From Kappaphycus alvarezii (Eukaryota; Rhodophyta; Florideophyceae; Gigartinales; Solieriaceae): a DNA stretch of 64,000 bases. The notes beneath the pieces were generated by a model, which saw only the letters and a program-made list of their open reading frames with translations, ran no database searches and was not told the DNA's origin. Shown in pieces: positions 44,736-54,694 of the stretch. Within the stretch, counting starts at the first letter, position 1. Each line of letters begins with the position of its first letter. The stretch lies in NCBI GenBank assembly GCA_002205965.3, contig NADL03000635.1, positions 496,001 to 560,000 of the forward strand, written 5' to 3'. Position numbers and translations under genes: made by a program.

Positions 44736-44795
44736 TGAATTTTGAAAAAATTGTGATTTTTAACCTGATTCGCTCTCCTTGCACCTTCAAATTTC

Positions 44796-44871
44796 GGTCC
44801 TGGTGACCTAGTGGTTAAGTGTAGGAAGCGCCTAATGAAGTGGTTGCGGGTTCAAATCCGCCAGAAGCACT
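44796..44871 (+). ncRNA. tRNA-like sequence with Pol III A and B boxes
   Basis: TGACCTAGTGGTTAAG (A-box and D-arm-like) and, 36 bases on, GCGGGTTCAAATCCGC (B-box GGTTCAAATCC). The ends TCCTGG and CCAGAA can pair with one mismatch. The T-arm has an 8-base loop and I cannot place an anticodon stem, so this is a tRNA-derived sequence such as a SINE head or a decayed tRNA rather than a functional tRNA gene. Confidence 0.45.
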
Positions 44872-45160
44872 TACAAAAAGTTCTTTCTTTGACGTAATGA
44901 CGTCAGTCACGTCGGGTGCGTTATAGTAGCCCTTCTTCCGATTCTTGCTTTTCGGTGGTTGTCCTGTCTAGGTCCTGATGGCGATACGGACTTATAATTG
45001 CAAGTCCTACTACAAGGATCTGGGGGAAGCAGAGGAAAGCTTAAAATCACAGCGGAAGGGTGAACACAACACACACACGAAGTAGATTGATAAATGAACG
45101 TGTAGCTCTATTTTCCTTTTTTTACTCAAAAACAAGCAATTTTAATGTAAAATAAAGATA

Positions 45161-45844
45161 CTAATTGCGACCCCTGACTATGAGTCGATGCTGAGCCCCG
45201 TTCTGATTGCGGACAAGATCTTTTTCACTGAACATCTCAATTTGGCAGTCCTTGCACTTGTACTTCTTCTTGCTTGTACTGCGGATGTGACGACGGGAAC
45301 TGAGGTGCTCGAAGTACTGAACGCGACCGGAGCAAGTGACTTGACAATGACGACAATGAAACGGAGAGGACCTCGGATTCTTGTTCATTCGCGGCCTTTT
45401 CGAGGGCCTAGCCTTGCGGATTCGATGGTTTACCACCCTTTGGATCGACACTGAGGCGGCGTCCGGCAGCACTTGAAGCCTTCTCGGAGGAGCCCTTGAA
45501 CTTGTTGGTGGCCTTGACGGGTTCGAGGCAATCGGATGCGACGGCTTCCTCGGAACCGGGGGTAAGGATCGAAGACCTGTCGATGAGGGTAGGGTGAACG
45601 AGCGAAAAGGGTTGCGAGGCTCTTCGACCGTAACAAGGAGAGATGCCACTGACAGTGCTCGGGGTAAGACAACATCTTGGCAAGTCGGCGTCAGTGTCTT
45701 GGGCTCCTCGGGCCTGAGTAAGGCGATCGAGGTTCTCGCAGTCGACGGACGAGGCGGGGTCTCAGGATCTTCTTCCTCGCCAATCGGTACTATTGGCGAG
45801 GTGGGTGGGGAACGAAAGTCGGCGAGGTCTTCTGAGTCGTATTC
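45161..45844 (-). CDS. Zinc-finger ORF in the 5' region of the Ty3 element
   Basis: Open frame of about 228 codons on the minus strand from just after a TAA at about 45845. No ATG near the start. The first part is Pro/Glu/Ser-rich (for example PIVPIGEEEDPETPPRPSTA). The C-terminal part is basic (RKARPSKRPRMNKN) with two finger-like motifs, FHCRHCQVTCSGRVQYFEHL with SSRRH and YKCKDCQIEMFSEKDLVRNQ with NGAQH (CX2C...H...H, similar in spacing to U1-like or matrin-type fingers). It lies between the primer site and gag, a position where extra ORFs are unusual. Could be an additional element ORF or captured host sequence. Confidence 0.45.
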   Translation of the reverse strand, partial: EYDSEDLADFRSPPTSPIVPIGEEEDPETPPRPSTARTSIALLRPEEPKTLTPTCQDVVLPRALSVASLLVTVEEPRNPFRSFTLPSSTGLRSLPPVPRKPSHPIASNPSRPPTSSRAPPRRLQVLPDAASVSIQRVVNHRIRKARPSKRPRMNKNPRSSPFHCRHCQVTCSGRVQYFEHLSSRRHIRSTSKKKYKCKDCQIEMFSEKDLVRNQNGAQHRLIVRGRN

Positions 45845-46030
45845 TTACGGCGACGGAGGGCAGACCTTTGACCTCCTATTGTACGACACTGTGGGTTCTC
45901 GCGTAAGGGTCAGAGTGACAAACACTATGTTAGTCTCTGTTTGCAACTGGGCAGCTGAGATAAATCTAGTAGAGATTTTATCCAACTGGCGGATTGGAAA
46001 AACGCAAAATAAAGTACAACTTACTTGCGA

Positions 46031-46038
46031 TGCTACCA
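46031..46038 (-). other. Primer-binding site of the Ty3/Gypsy element
   Basis: Three bases past the 5' LTR the minus strand reads TGGTAGCA, complementary to a tRNA ending TGCTACCA. Many eukaryotic initiator tRNA-Met genes end this way (CTGCTA plus CCA), so initiator Met is the likely primer. Confidence 0.6.
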
Positions 46039-46041
46039 TGA

Positions 46042-46559
46042 TGTGGGGTTCTAAGCTCACACGAGCAGATCAAGGTAGAACTGTGGTTGAAACTTTGGTT
46101 GAGGCTGGCTGGGTGAAGCCGGAAGCTCCAAATCAGGGTTTATATAGAACTGAAGATAGCTACAAACTAAAGGAAAATGTAGTCTAACAGTAGCGAGTTC
46201 AAAGGTATTTCCGTGAAACAGCCCTGACGGTATTGTAAGTAGCGTGTTCAAAATTATATTCTGCAAGAGTGACATACTCTGAGAAGATGTAAGAAGTACA
46301 TTGGTCCAGGTGGCATGGGATAGAAAGGCGACTTTTGATTGGTAAAGCAATGATATAATATCCCAGTGTGCAACTCGCCCGTATCTATTCCAAGTGTACC
46401 AATAGGGTCAGATGCTGTGTTCAGAACTGTAAGGAAAGTGTGATGACAGCAAAGTGCCTAGTAGCCCCGGCTGCAAGGTTACCAGTAGTTTGCATCTACA
46501 GTACAGTAGATGCAGTGAGTTCGTGTAAATCTGTGAGGTCTGTGAAGTGAAATACAACA
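46042..46559 (-). repeat. 5' LTR of the Ty3/Gypsy element
   Basis: 518 bp repeat. Its inner edge is followed on the minus strand by TCA and then the TGG-initial primer site. Confidence 0.88.
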
Positions 46560-46564
46560 TCTGC

Positions 46565-46697
46565 CCCTAGGAATTAGGGTTCACAAAAAAAGCGCGCTTA
46601 CTTACATCTGACGGCAAGTTTAGGAGGCTATATGGATCACTGTGTACGACAAAACTGGTGTCAAGAAAAATTATAGGAATCGAAAAAGTTACTGCGG
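46565..46697. other. Flank between Ty3 element and piggyBac relic
   Basis: No feature seen. Confidence 0.4.
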
Positions 46698-48300
46698 GTG
46701 GAAGATTTCCGAGAATGGTGGTCAGTAAGTGGGAATGTGTTGGATGGTCTTAAACAGTTGGCGATTCGCTTATCGAGAGTCATAGAAGTAGATGCTTCTG
46801 CTGTGGGAGTTACAGCCGGTTCGATGTCCAACTCAATCACACCTGAGACAACAGAAGCAAAAATAGAGATTCAAGTAAGTTATTTAGTGGAAATTGACAC
46901 TCCCGCGGAATCTAATGAGAGTAAGAGCCCAATTTTAAGGCCGCATACTAGCCAAATTCGCAATGAAGAGGCTAGTTTTGAATAAGCTTATTTGTTCAGA
47001 AACTGCCCCCCAGGGTATGAAACCATATCAAAATCCTATGTGGATATTTCCAATGCAATTCTTTCCCTCAATTTTTCCTCTCCAAATCTCGCTTTGGAAA
47101 TTAATGGCTTGAGTTCTTGTATAGGAGATGAAATTTTGAGATTTTTGGGGATTCTCATTCCCATGGCATGTTTCAAGTTTGGTGACCGAAGGACCATTTG
47201 TGGTATTTCTTCTGCTTCAAAGTACATATTTGGTCCTACGTTTGGAAATATCATGCCAAATACAGGGTTTGAGATTCCCCGCTACATTTCTTTTTGAAAA
47301 TCTAAAACTCTTACTGAGGAGGGAGAATCTAGCTCAACATTAAGTCGTCGGAGTTTAGTCAGCGACTTTTTAAAGCTATCAATGAGTATCTCCGCCTCTA
47401 TTTGAAGGCGTCAGATTCATTTTTTGTTGATGAAACTATGTCACTATGGTGTGGAATTGGTGATAAGTGGATTAAAAAAAGGCTTCCACACTACGTCGCT
47501 CTTGACAAGAACTCCTATCATGGGTGTAAGATACGTACTGCTGCATGTGCAAAAAGCGTAATAATTATCAGTATCAAGATTTGTAGGTCGTCAGAAGACA
47601 CTATAGGTTCGAATTCTGTATTTTTACAAGGAAAAGAGCTATGATGGGGCTTGAGGAGCCATGTTTTGGATCGGATAGAATTTTTTTGTGGTGATTCTTT
47701 TTTCCCTCCGTTCTGGTTGCGGAGGCCTTGCTAGAGAATGGCTTACGTTATATCGGAGTTTTCAAGAATTCAATTCGAGATTCCGATAAGAATTCTTTCA
47801 GATCAGGATGTGTTAACCATGGTGAGCACGTAGAGGTAACATATACTAAAGAGGACAAGAAGATATTTGAAGGTGTTCTCTAGGTTGATTGAGAGAGAAA
47901 ATACTTCTTCAGTACGTATTGGACAACCATTGCTAAAATTTCGAGCTACTGCAAACAATGGGATCTATTGCAAGACGAGCATAGATTTTCAAATCTGAAA
48001 TAGATATTCTTAAGGGTTTTGAGAACTATTACCGCACATTTGCTAAGGTTTACCGCCTAAACAGCTCTTGTCATGATGACCTGAATCTGGAAAGGGAATT
48101 TGAGATTAAGGAGTGGTCAATGCAGTTGAGAACAACATTGCTAACAATATTTTTGTGGATGCTTGGAAGCTTTACAAGGGGGTCGAGGAGATCGTACTTC
48201 AATACCTCCTAATGAGTTCAATTGTAGAATTACAATGGGTCTCATTGACAATTACGTAGATGAAATGAGAATCATAGCCCGTCACACTTCTGACAATGAA
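46698..48300 (+). pseudogene. piggyBac-type DDE transposase relic
   Basis: Plus strand in broken frames. ILRFLGILIPMACFKFGDRR and PNTGFEIPRYISF (47100-47300) match the start of the piggyBac transposase domain. SFFVDETMSLWCGIGDKWIK (first catalytic Asp, VDE.M) and LPHYVALDKNSYHGCKIRTA follow at 47410-47560. Near 47680 another frame gives CGDSFFPSVLVAEALLENGL (second Asp, DS.F) and YIGVFKNSIRD. The sequence near 48125 (NNIANNIFVDAWKLY) fits the C-terminal part. The preceding frame at 46698-46985 (FREWWSVSGNVLDGLKQLAI) could be its N-terminus or an unrelated fragment. Stops and frameshifts make it dead. TTAA boundaries were not found. Confidence 0.7.
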
Positions 48301-48329
48301 GGACCGGAAGAATAACATGTTAGCGGTGT

Positions 48330-48746
48330 TTATATTTGTCTGGTTAAACCAAAAACCCCGTTTTGAATGGTAAGAAGACAAATTTTCCGCGCCAAACACG
48401 ATACAAAATTTGTATTCAGATGACCACTAAAAATTTGTGTACTAGATGCCTTTGCATATGTAAGCAGGTAGTATATATATGTCGTGCAGATAGTGGGCGT
48501 GACTACTATCAGTAGCCCTATCTTTTTGTGAATGATATTCAAAATTTTTAGACAAGCTGTCTTACTTGCTGCAGCTATTTTTGGATCTATTTTCAATTTT
48601 CCCTGAACCGCAAACTTTCTATTTGTAATATGTGTCAGTATGCGCCTTACAAAAATAGGGTATAATGAAAAGATTTTCTCCAATTGTCCCCTGCAAATCT
48701 TATCTTCATTATTCGACATGTTGGATCTAGTTGATTCTATGCCCAA
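48330..48746 (-). CDS. Unknown ORF, about 138 codons
   Basis: Minus-strand frame from ATG (MGIESTRSNMSNNEDKICRG). Basic, with a possible hydrophobic stretch KIGLLIVVTPTICTTYIYYL. Not recognised. It could be a remnant of the N-terminal region of a transposase or a chance frame. Confidence 0.25.
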   Translation of the reverse strand: MGIESTRSNMSNNEDKICRGQLEKIFSLYPIFVRRILTHITNRKFAVQGKLKIDPKIAAASKTACLKILNIIHKKIGLLIVVTPTICTTYIYYLLTYAKASSTQIFSGHLNTNFVSCLARKICLLTIQNGVFGLTRQI

Positions 48747-48874
48747 AAATGCCTAATAAGATGTCACCTTGTCCTGTCTCATGTTCAAGATGGCTCCTTA
48801 GCATCCTGAAGACAAAGTACCTGTAGATTTGTCGAGCCCTTAACACTGTTAATGGTTTCCGAGTTCCCAGAGAG

Positions 48875-48956
48875 AACCCAGAGAGGAGTTGAACCTATGG
48901 CCGACGGGTTGCAGCAGCCGAAGAGGAACTCCTGTCAGCCACTACACCACAGAAGT
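48875..48956 (-). ncRNA. tRNA-like sequence on the minus strand
   Basis: The minus strand reads GTGGTGTAGTGGCTGACAGG (A-box-like) and, about 40 bases later, ATAGGTTCAACTCCT (B-box). The T-stem has a mismatch and acceptor ends do not pair well. Length suggests a variable arm. Probably a decayed tRNA or a SINE head. Confidence 0.35.
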
Positions 48957-49131
48957 AGTGTCTAAACGAATGCGACCTAATGTATTTGTAGCAATAGTGG
49001 AGCTGAAAGAAATAAGCAGAGAGCTTGAAAATGCATTATCATTATTAAAAAATTGCACGAATACCCAAGTCATCAATTGAGGACAAAAATGTAATTAATT
49101 GATGACATTGGTCTTGTCGAATAGACAATAG

Positions 49132-49771
49132 CTAGTCTTCGGAAAATAGCCTTGTTGCATCCCTAATCAGTAAAGCACCCCAATTTCCCCCCTTTTTGCA
49201 GGTCGTGTGATGCCCCGTTGTGTCGAGGAGAGGATGAACAGTATAGTTACCTTCCAGGCAGGTAGGGCAGCGCAGGAGGCCGCATAATATTGGAACATAG
49301 GGTGATACTACAATTACCTTGTGCAGTATGGTGGCGGCGGAGAAAACACGACGATGAAAATGAGCGCGCTGTGGAATGGAGACTAGAAAGTAGCTGCCAG
49401 CCCTGTCAGCAGACATGCCGCGTTCGAAGCAACAGTTAACGCAGAATGCCGCTGTAGGAGTGTGTCGCTGACCTTAGGAATTCGTCCTTGGCACGAGTGG
49501 CGACCGAGAGTGCCACCTCGGTCACGAGGGAAAAGGCGTTTGGGTGCCAGATGTCGAGGGTGGAGATTGTGACGGGAAGCAGCCGATTCCTGGCCGCCAG
49601 TCTAGCATTGAACTCCTGGCAGTTTCTCCCGGTCCTCCAACGGTTCTGCTCGCGACAGCGGTCTTGTGATCTAGAACGACAATGTACAGTATTTTCTGCG
49701 CGACTACATCCACCATTTTGATCTGATCTTTTTTCATGCTGATCTGTGTACTTGTCAGTACAGGTCAGCAT
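49132..49771 (-). pseudogene. RLE retrotransposon fragments: endonuclease C-terminus, then a zinc-finger piece
   Basis: Upper part (49640-49380): NARLAARNRLLPVTISTLDI, WHPNAFSLVTEVALSVATRA, then in another frame VASNAACLLTGLAATF, matching the endonuclease C-terminus of family 1. Lower part (49330-49132): CPTCLEGNYTVHPLLDTTGH, HTTCKKGG, the Cys/His finger that should precede the endonuclease. The order is reversed relative to intact elements, so these are two separate pieces. Confidence 0.62.
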
Positions 49772-50208
49772 TCTCGAGGGGGGAAACTATCGAATTATTT
49801 AGTGCTAAAAATGGCGACCTCTTCGTCCCGTATACTTTGAATTTGCTACACATTCCCAAACGGTGAAAAGTGTATGGTAGTCTAATTTTGAAAGATATCG
49901 TGGGTGTTATCCGACGTTGTGATATGCAGGGAAGTACCCCAAACGTGATGTACAGTGATCACCAGACTGAAAAAGCTACATGGTTGGAATTAGAGTCCCG
50001 CAAGTATAACGTCAATTTCTAAGAGAGAAAAAAAGACGTTTATGTGGTAAAGAACGACAGAACGACAGATGATCATAGACGTGCGGCGCAGCTGTTGTGG
50101 ATTGATAGCAATCGAGGTAGGGTGCTGAACAAAGAACCTCCAAACCACTACCAGCCGTTATCATTCGGAAAGAGCGCTAGTCCGTTCCGGGGAGGGGTAA
50201 GCGTAGGG

Positions 50209-50349
50209 GGGAACGTTTGGGTGTTTTACTCTTGGAAGAATTATCCGATCTATCCCATGGTTTTCCAGGCAACCACAATCGACTCAAAAAGGGTATATCG
50301 ACACAGTAATGGGGAAGGAACTACGCTCCCTAAAATGCTACCTTCAGGC
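50209..50349 (-). mobile_element. 141 bp 5'-truncated RLE family 1 insertion, with 11 bp target duplication
   Basis: Contains the complete family 1 3' UTR (complement of TACTGTGTCGATATACCC ... terminus GGGGGAACGTTTGGGTG). Flanked by a perfect TAAGCGTAGGG at 50198-50208 and 50350-50360. Confidence 0.88.
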
Positions 50350-50360
50350 TAAGCGTAGGG

Positions 50361-51449
50361 TGTTTAAAAAATGTGAAAGACATGGTCGCATATTATTCAG
50401 AGATGTGATAAAGGCGGACCTCGCCGGGGCCACCGGCTCGGTATGTCAAACCCCATGAGGTGGATGTTCATTTGAAAGACCAGGAGGAGACCGGGAGGGC
50501 GACCTCTTTAGCCTGCTGAGGTTGAGAAAAGAGGGCGTGAACGTCGTGGCGGATGCACTAGGCGCTCTGAGTACCTACAAGTGAGCTTTCTTCCGCTTGA
50601 ATTGCTGCGCGGGAGGCGGTTTTGAGCTGTGCTGCACAAGAGGAGGAGCGCGAGGGCAGATAGTAAGGGTCCGGCAATTGCCGTGACGACTTTGTGACGT
50701 GCGTTCAGATGAAAGCGGAGGAAGGTGATCGAAACGACTCCACTGTTCGCACGGAGATGACATGTGTAAGAATATGTGTGACAACTTGTGCAAGGGAAAG
50801 ACAACAGGATGCCACCGGGCAGGGTTGAGGTGGGCAGAGTATTTGTGGGAGAAGAATTTGATACGGTAAGTAGTGGATGACGAAAATATTGGCATTGAGG
50901 GCGAATTGCAAGCGGATGGATAGTTTCTTGGTTAAGAAAGATGTGATGTAGAATATTGAGTAATACGGGAGAATAATAATGTTATTGAGAAGAGTATGAA
51001 AGGAGGGAAATGGTGCTCATTGTAGATAGGTAACGAAATAGAAATATATATGGTGTGGTTTTCGGGAGCAAAGTTGCGAAAGCGTTGGGTGTCTTAAGAT
51101 AAAAAGGAGCACGGTGAAGATGTACCAGCAATGCTGAAGACATGTATCTTGAAGTATGAATGGGATTGTACAAGCGGACGAACCAACAGCGGAATGCTAT
51201 GGGCTTGGTGGTGGTGTGATGAACAATTGAGTCCTGACTAGCTAGAAGCGGCACTGAGGGCTAGGTCGAAATGACATATGAGGAAATTATTGTTCAATGC
51301 AATAAAATTTAATATTTTAAATTTAATATGTTGTCAGAGTAATCTGGTGGTGGACAGTAGAAAGGATATTTCGCTGTCGAATTTCTCCGAGCATTTATTT
51401 CTTCCCCTCTCCATGACATCCTCTTTATGATGCACTGTACAGTACAGCA
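50361..51449. other. Unresolved stretch, possibly degraded RLE sequence
   Basis: Short minus-strand frames near 50500-50900 carry Cys/His-rich pieces but no continuous match to the RLE copies. I see no assignable gene. Confidence 0.3.
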
Positions 51450-51826
51450 ATGGTGGTGGTAAATCTTTATGCGTTGTACAAGGTCTCACAGAGACGTGCG
51501 GAGGGTATTCATAAATTAAGTACGGATGCGGGCGGCGGGTAGAAACCTGTCGCGCCTGCATTATTTGGAGACTAAATGCAAAGCGGGTAACGGAATCGCG
51601 GAGCTCCTGTTGAGGGGAGGAACCGCGACGGGAAGCAGCGAAGGAAGCAAGGTAGCGGAAAAACCCCTTGCGGTCGTCACCTAAGGGGGAACGTTTGGGT
51701 GTTTTACTCTTGGAAGATATATATGATCTATCGCCCAAGGCGCCATAGACATCAATCCCGACGGGGGGGGAGGAGGATATCGTTTTGGTTACAGTCAGTG
51801 CCGTAATGACGATGTTTCTCGCGCTC
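51450..51826 (-). pseudogene. RLE family 4: endonuclease C-terminus and 3' UTR (host copy, distal part)
   Basis: Minus strand GFFRYLASFAASRRGSSPQQ, FAFSLQIMQARQVS, RRPHP: the C-terminus of the endonuclease, as at 52230-52393. It is cut by a 45 bp insertion (51687-51731) and continues the host copy whose proximal part is 52460-53690. Confidence 0.72.
51687..51731 (-). mobile_element. 45 bp 3'-end insertion of RLE family 1, with target duplication
   Basis: The smallest insertion seen. Compared with the uninterrupted copy at 52222-52245, it sits exactly between GTCGTC and GCCCAAGG, flanked by CACCTAAGG (51678-51686) and CGCCCAAGG (51732-51740), a 9 bp duplication with two changes. Confidence 0.82.
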
Positions 51827-51828
51827 TT

Positions 51829-52459
51829 AAGTGGTCAACACGCGTTGACCTGCAAATACGAAGACGGAATGACTCGTCGTCATCACATCCTCCGCAACGT
51901 TCTTGCCCGCTACTGCAAGGAAGTTGGGATCGTCGCCCTCGTCGAGCATCCGCTCCTCTACCAGGTTCCCAACTCATCTGGGGATTCGGAGTCCCCCGCG
52001 CTACGAATGGACATTTACATACCCGCTGCACACGGGCTTCACAGTACCGATATCGCCGTCGACGTTACTGTTGCCCACCCCTCCACACGCCGCCACATTT
52101 CGCCAAGTACGGTTACTGCCGGCGCCGCCGCGGCACTCGCAGAGCGCGAGAAACATCGTCATTACGGCACTTACTGCAACCGAAACGATATCCTCCTCGC
52201 CCCCGTCGGGATTGATATCTATGGCGCCTTGGGCGACGACGGTAAGGCTTTTTTCCGCCGCCTTGCTTCCTTCGCTGCTTCCCGTCGCGGTTCCTACCCT
52301 CAACAGGAGCTCCGCGACCTCGTTACCCGCTTTGCATTTAGTCTCCAAATAATGCAGGCGCGACAGGTTTCTAACCGCCGCCCGCATCCGTAGTTAATTT
52401 ATGAATACCCTCCGCACGCCTCTGTGCGACATTGTACAACCCATAAAGGTTTATCACCA
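51829..52459 (+). mobile_element. RLE family 4, 5'-truncated copy inserted in inverted orientation into its own kind
   Basis: The plus strand starts inside the zinc finger (GQHALTCKYEDGMTRRHHIL). It encodes an apparently complete endonuclease: RMDIYIPAAHGLHSTDIAVD, DVTVAHPSTRR, AEREKHRHYGTYC (R.D...D-V-T-V...K..HY pattern), and LLAPVGIDIYGALG, FFRRLASFAASRRG to the stop near 52393, followed by about 65 bp of 3' UTR. This frame is undisrupted from 51829. It lies between two minus-strand parts of a host copy whose codons match its own sequence on either side. Confidence 0.75.
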
Positions 52460-53690
52460 CACTGCGAGTGTTGCGGCAGCGCCTGCTGTAACCGTACTTG
52501 GCGAAATGTGGCGGCGTGCGGAGGGGTGGGCAACAGTAACGTCGACGGCGATATCGGTACTGTGAAGCCCGTGTGCAGCGGGTATGTAAATGTCCATTCG
52601 TAGCGCGGGGACTCCGAATCCCCAGATGAGTTGGGAACCTGGTAGAGGAGCGGATGCTCGACGAGGGCGACGATCCCAACTTCCTTACAGTAGCGGGCAA
52701 GAACGTTGCGGAGGATGTGATGACGACGAGTCATTCCGTCTTCGTATTTGCAGGTCAACGCGTGTTGACCACTTGGATCTAAGACGGGTGCGATGTCGGC
52801 CGAGCGGCGGGAGCAGACCGGACAGCGAGTAGATCCAGGGAATAGCGCGATGCCGAGACGTAGAGCCAGAGCGACTTTCCAGGCGGAAGAGGACATGTAC
52901 GTACCGCGGTGGGGGTGAGGAAGCGAAGAGAAAACAGACGAGGCGGAGGATGTGCGCACGGAGAGGAGCCGTGCTCGGTCGTGGGCTGCCGCGGACGAGA
53001 ACAAGCTATCGGACTTCGATAGCATGAGTTCAGTTGTGATCGCAGACTGGAGCCTTTCGCCGGGGACCGGCGATGAACAACGCTCGAAAAGAGCCGTAGC
53101 TGTAAGCGACGAAGACAGCTGCGGGTGGCGGGAGGATAAGAGCGAGATGGCGGGCCAAGGGATCTCTTCCAAATGGCGGTCCTGGGAAAGAGTGAGCAGG
53201 TCGGAAATAAGTCCGAAAGAATCAATTACAGATGCTGCGTAAGCAACCTCGGTAATGTCTGAATTTTGCAGGAGACCTAGACCGCCCATGTAGAAGGGGA
53301 GAGAGGCTTGGAGCCATGCTTGCTCTGGACAGGGCAGCTGCAATTGGTGGAACGCTTCCCTCTGCTTCTGATCGAAGCTAGCGGCGAGTACCGCAGATTG
53401 AGTGGAGGGAAGCGTACGTAGCAAGTGCATGACCTTGGAGGCGTTCGCGCAGAAGGGTGGTGGAAAGCCAATTGAGCATCATCCAAGTCTCGAGGGGATT
53501 GAAACATGCGGTCAGCTTCGTTTTCGCGGCCTGCGAAAAATTGGGAAACAAAAGGGTCCGAGCCACTCGGGGATCCCAGCACGATGAAACCAGGGGGGTT
53601 GAAAAGGGACAAGGAAGTGCCAAAGGGGAGTGCAAAAAGGGTACTGTAGTATCATTAGGTTGGCAAATGGGGTGCTCACTGCTCAACAGC
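52460..53690 (-). pseudogene. RLE family 4: RT thumb, zinc finger and endonuclease start (host copy, proximal part)
   Basis: Minus strand from 53690: GFIVLGSPSGSDPFVSQFF (past motif C), then a 343-codon open frame at 53430 starting MHLLRTLPSTQSAVLAASFD. It contains QASLPFYMGGLGLL, EVAYAASVIDSFG and the finger CPVCSRRSADIAPVLDPSGQ, HALTCKYEDG, HHILRNVLAR. A frameshift after SSGDSESP disrupts the endonuclease start near 52600. The RT palm is missing, so this copy is itself 5'-truncated. It would be the targeting and cleavage half of the element protein. Confidence 0.75.
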
Positions 53691-54667
53691 TAACATTGGT
53701 CAGATTTGTCAGGCCATTTGTACAGTACAGTAGAAATAATGTTTATAGCGTACTGTATTCGATACAGGCACAGGAAAAAAGGGGGGTGTCTTTATTGAGA
53801 TGTATGGATTGGCTGGAACCCATTTGGAGTTGCAAATCTGCATGTCATGTTATGTACATGTGCTGATGGTCGAGGCATACAGGCACAGTACCGTACGTAC
53901 CGTACAAAGGTAAGGTATGGTATGTACAGTTTTCCGTAAATGATTAATTCAGTGCAGTTTGTCGCGTTGGGTTGTCCAATAGATAGCCGTCATTCGGGCA
54001 GCCATTAATACTGTAACAAAAAGCTCGAATCCGTTTTGGGGTCAATGCTGCAAACCTGGAGACATGGCAATATTTTAAGTCAATTATCAAATGAAAATCC
54101 GACCAATGTCCAGTAAAGCAATTGTTTGGCTACCATCTGCTCACAGGGGGAAATTTGGGGTGCTTTTTAATCCATGAAAAATGTGGTCAGCTGTCCCCAA
54201 TGGGAGCTACACCTCCTAATCACGCGCTTTGTGTTCTGCTTGCATGGGTTGCAAGCGTTTCAAGTTCTTAACAGATGCATTTCCGACTAGTTCCTCTCTC
54301 ATCCCCCTTCGCATGTTAGTTTCTCTGTAATCCCCCTCAGTATGTTCTCCCACATGCTTTTTCCAAATTCCGTAAAGATTACACACACACGATCCCTGAG
54401 GGAACAAGTTTAATGCATTCGATACAGATCTTACGGTTCGAGTAACTTCTGCAATACTTCTGCAATACTTCTGCAATGCCAGTGTAAACAATGCTGTGAG
54501 ACATAATTCACGTGAGAAATAATGGACATTGCTGAAGTCTTTATGTGTACTGTTTACGGTAAAACCTCACGTGGGTATTACCTGACAAGGGCTACCACGC
54601 CTCTTCGAGCCCAAGCTATTCCACAATGTGCATTCCGCGCAAAGGCTCCTAGAAAAGGGAAACAAAA
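53691..54667. other. No supported gene; GTAC-rich tract and a 12 bp tandem repeat
   Basis: 53715-53935 is dense in GTAC/ACAGT words (for example CAGTACCGTACGTACCGTAC). At about 54446-54481 ACTTCTGCAAT is repeated three times. Nothing coding recognised. Confidence 0.4.
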
Positions 54668-54694
54668 GCCATCACCTGCCTTCGACTTAAGTTT

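Larger units (their letters stand above)
38652..46559 (-). mobile_element. Ty3/Gypsy LTR retrotransposon, complete ends, decayed coding
   Basis: A 7.9 kb element bounded by two 518 bp LTRs (38652-39169 and 46042-46559) that begin and end TG...CA. It is flanked by the perfect 5 bp duplication TCTGC at 38647-38651 and 46560-46564. Order on the minus strand: 5' LTR (46559-46042), primer site TGGTAGCA (46038-46031), a zinc-finger ORF (45844-45161), an inserted RLE fragment (44735-43875), gag (43675-42700), protease, RT, RNase H, integrase (to about 39533), 3' LTR. Domain order RT-RNaseH-integrase and the integrase C-terminal module place it with Ty3/Gypsy. The LTRs differ at scattered sites and the coding region has many stops. 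Confidence 0.9.

Noticed and set aside
50044-50352. A 102-codon ORF containing VWVFYSWKNYPIYPMVFQ
   Set aside because: Similar peptides appear wherever the family 1 3' end is read in antisense; they are not a protein.
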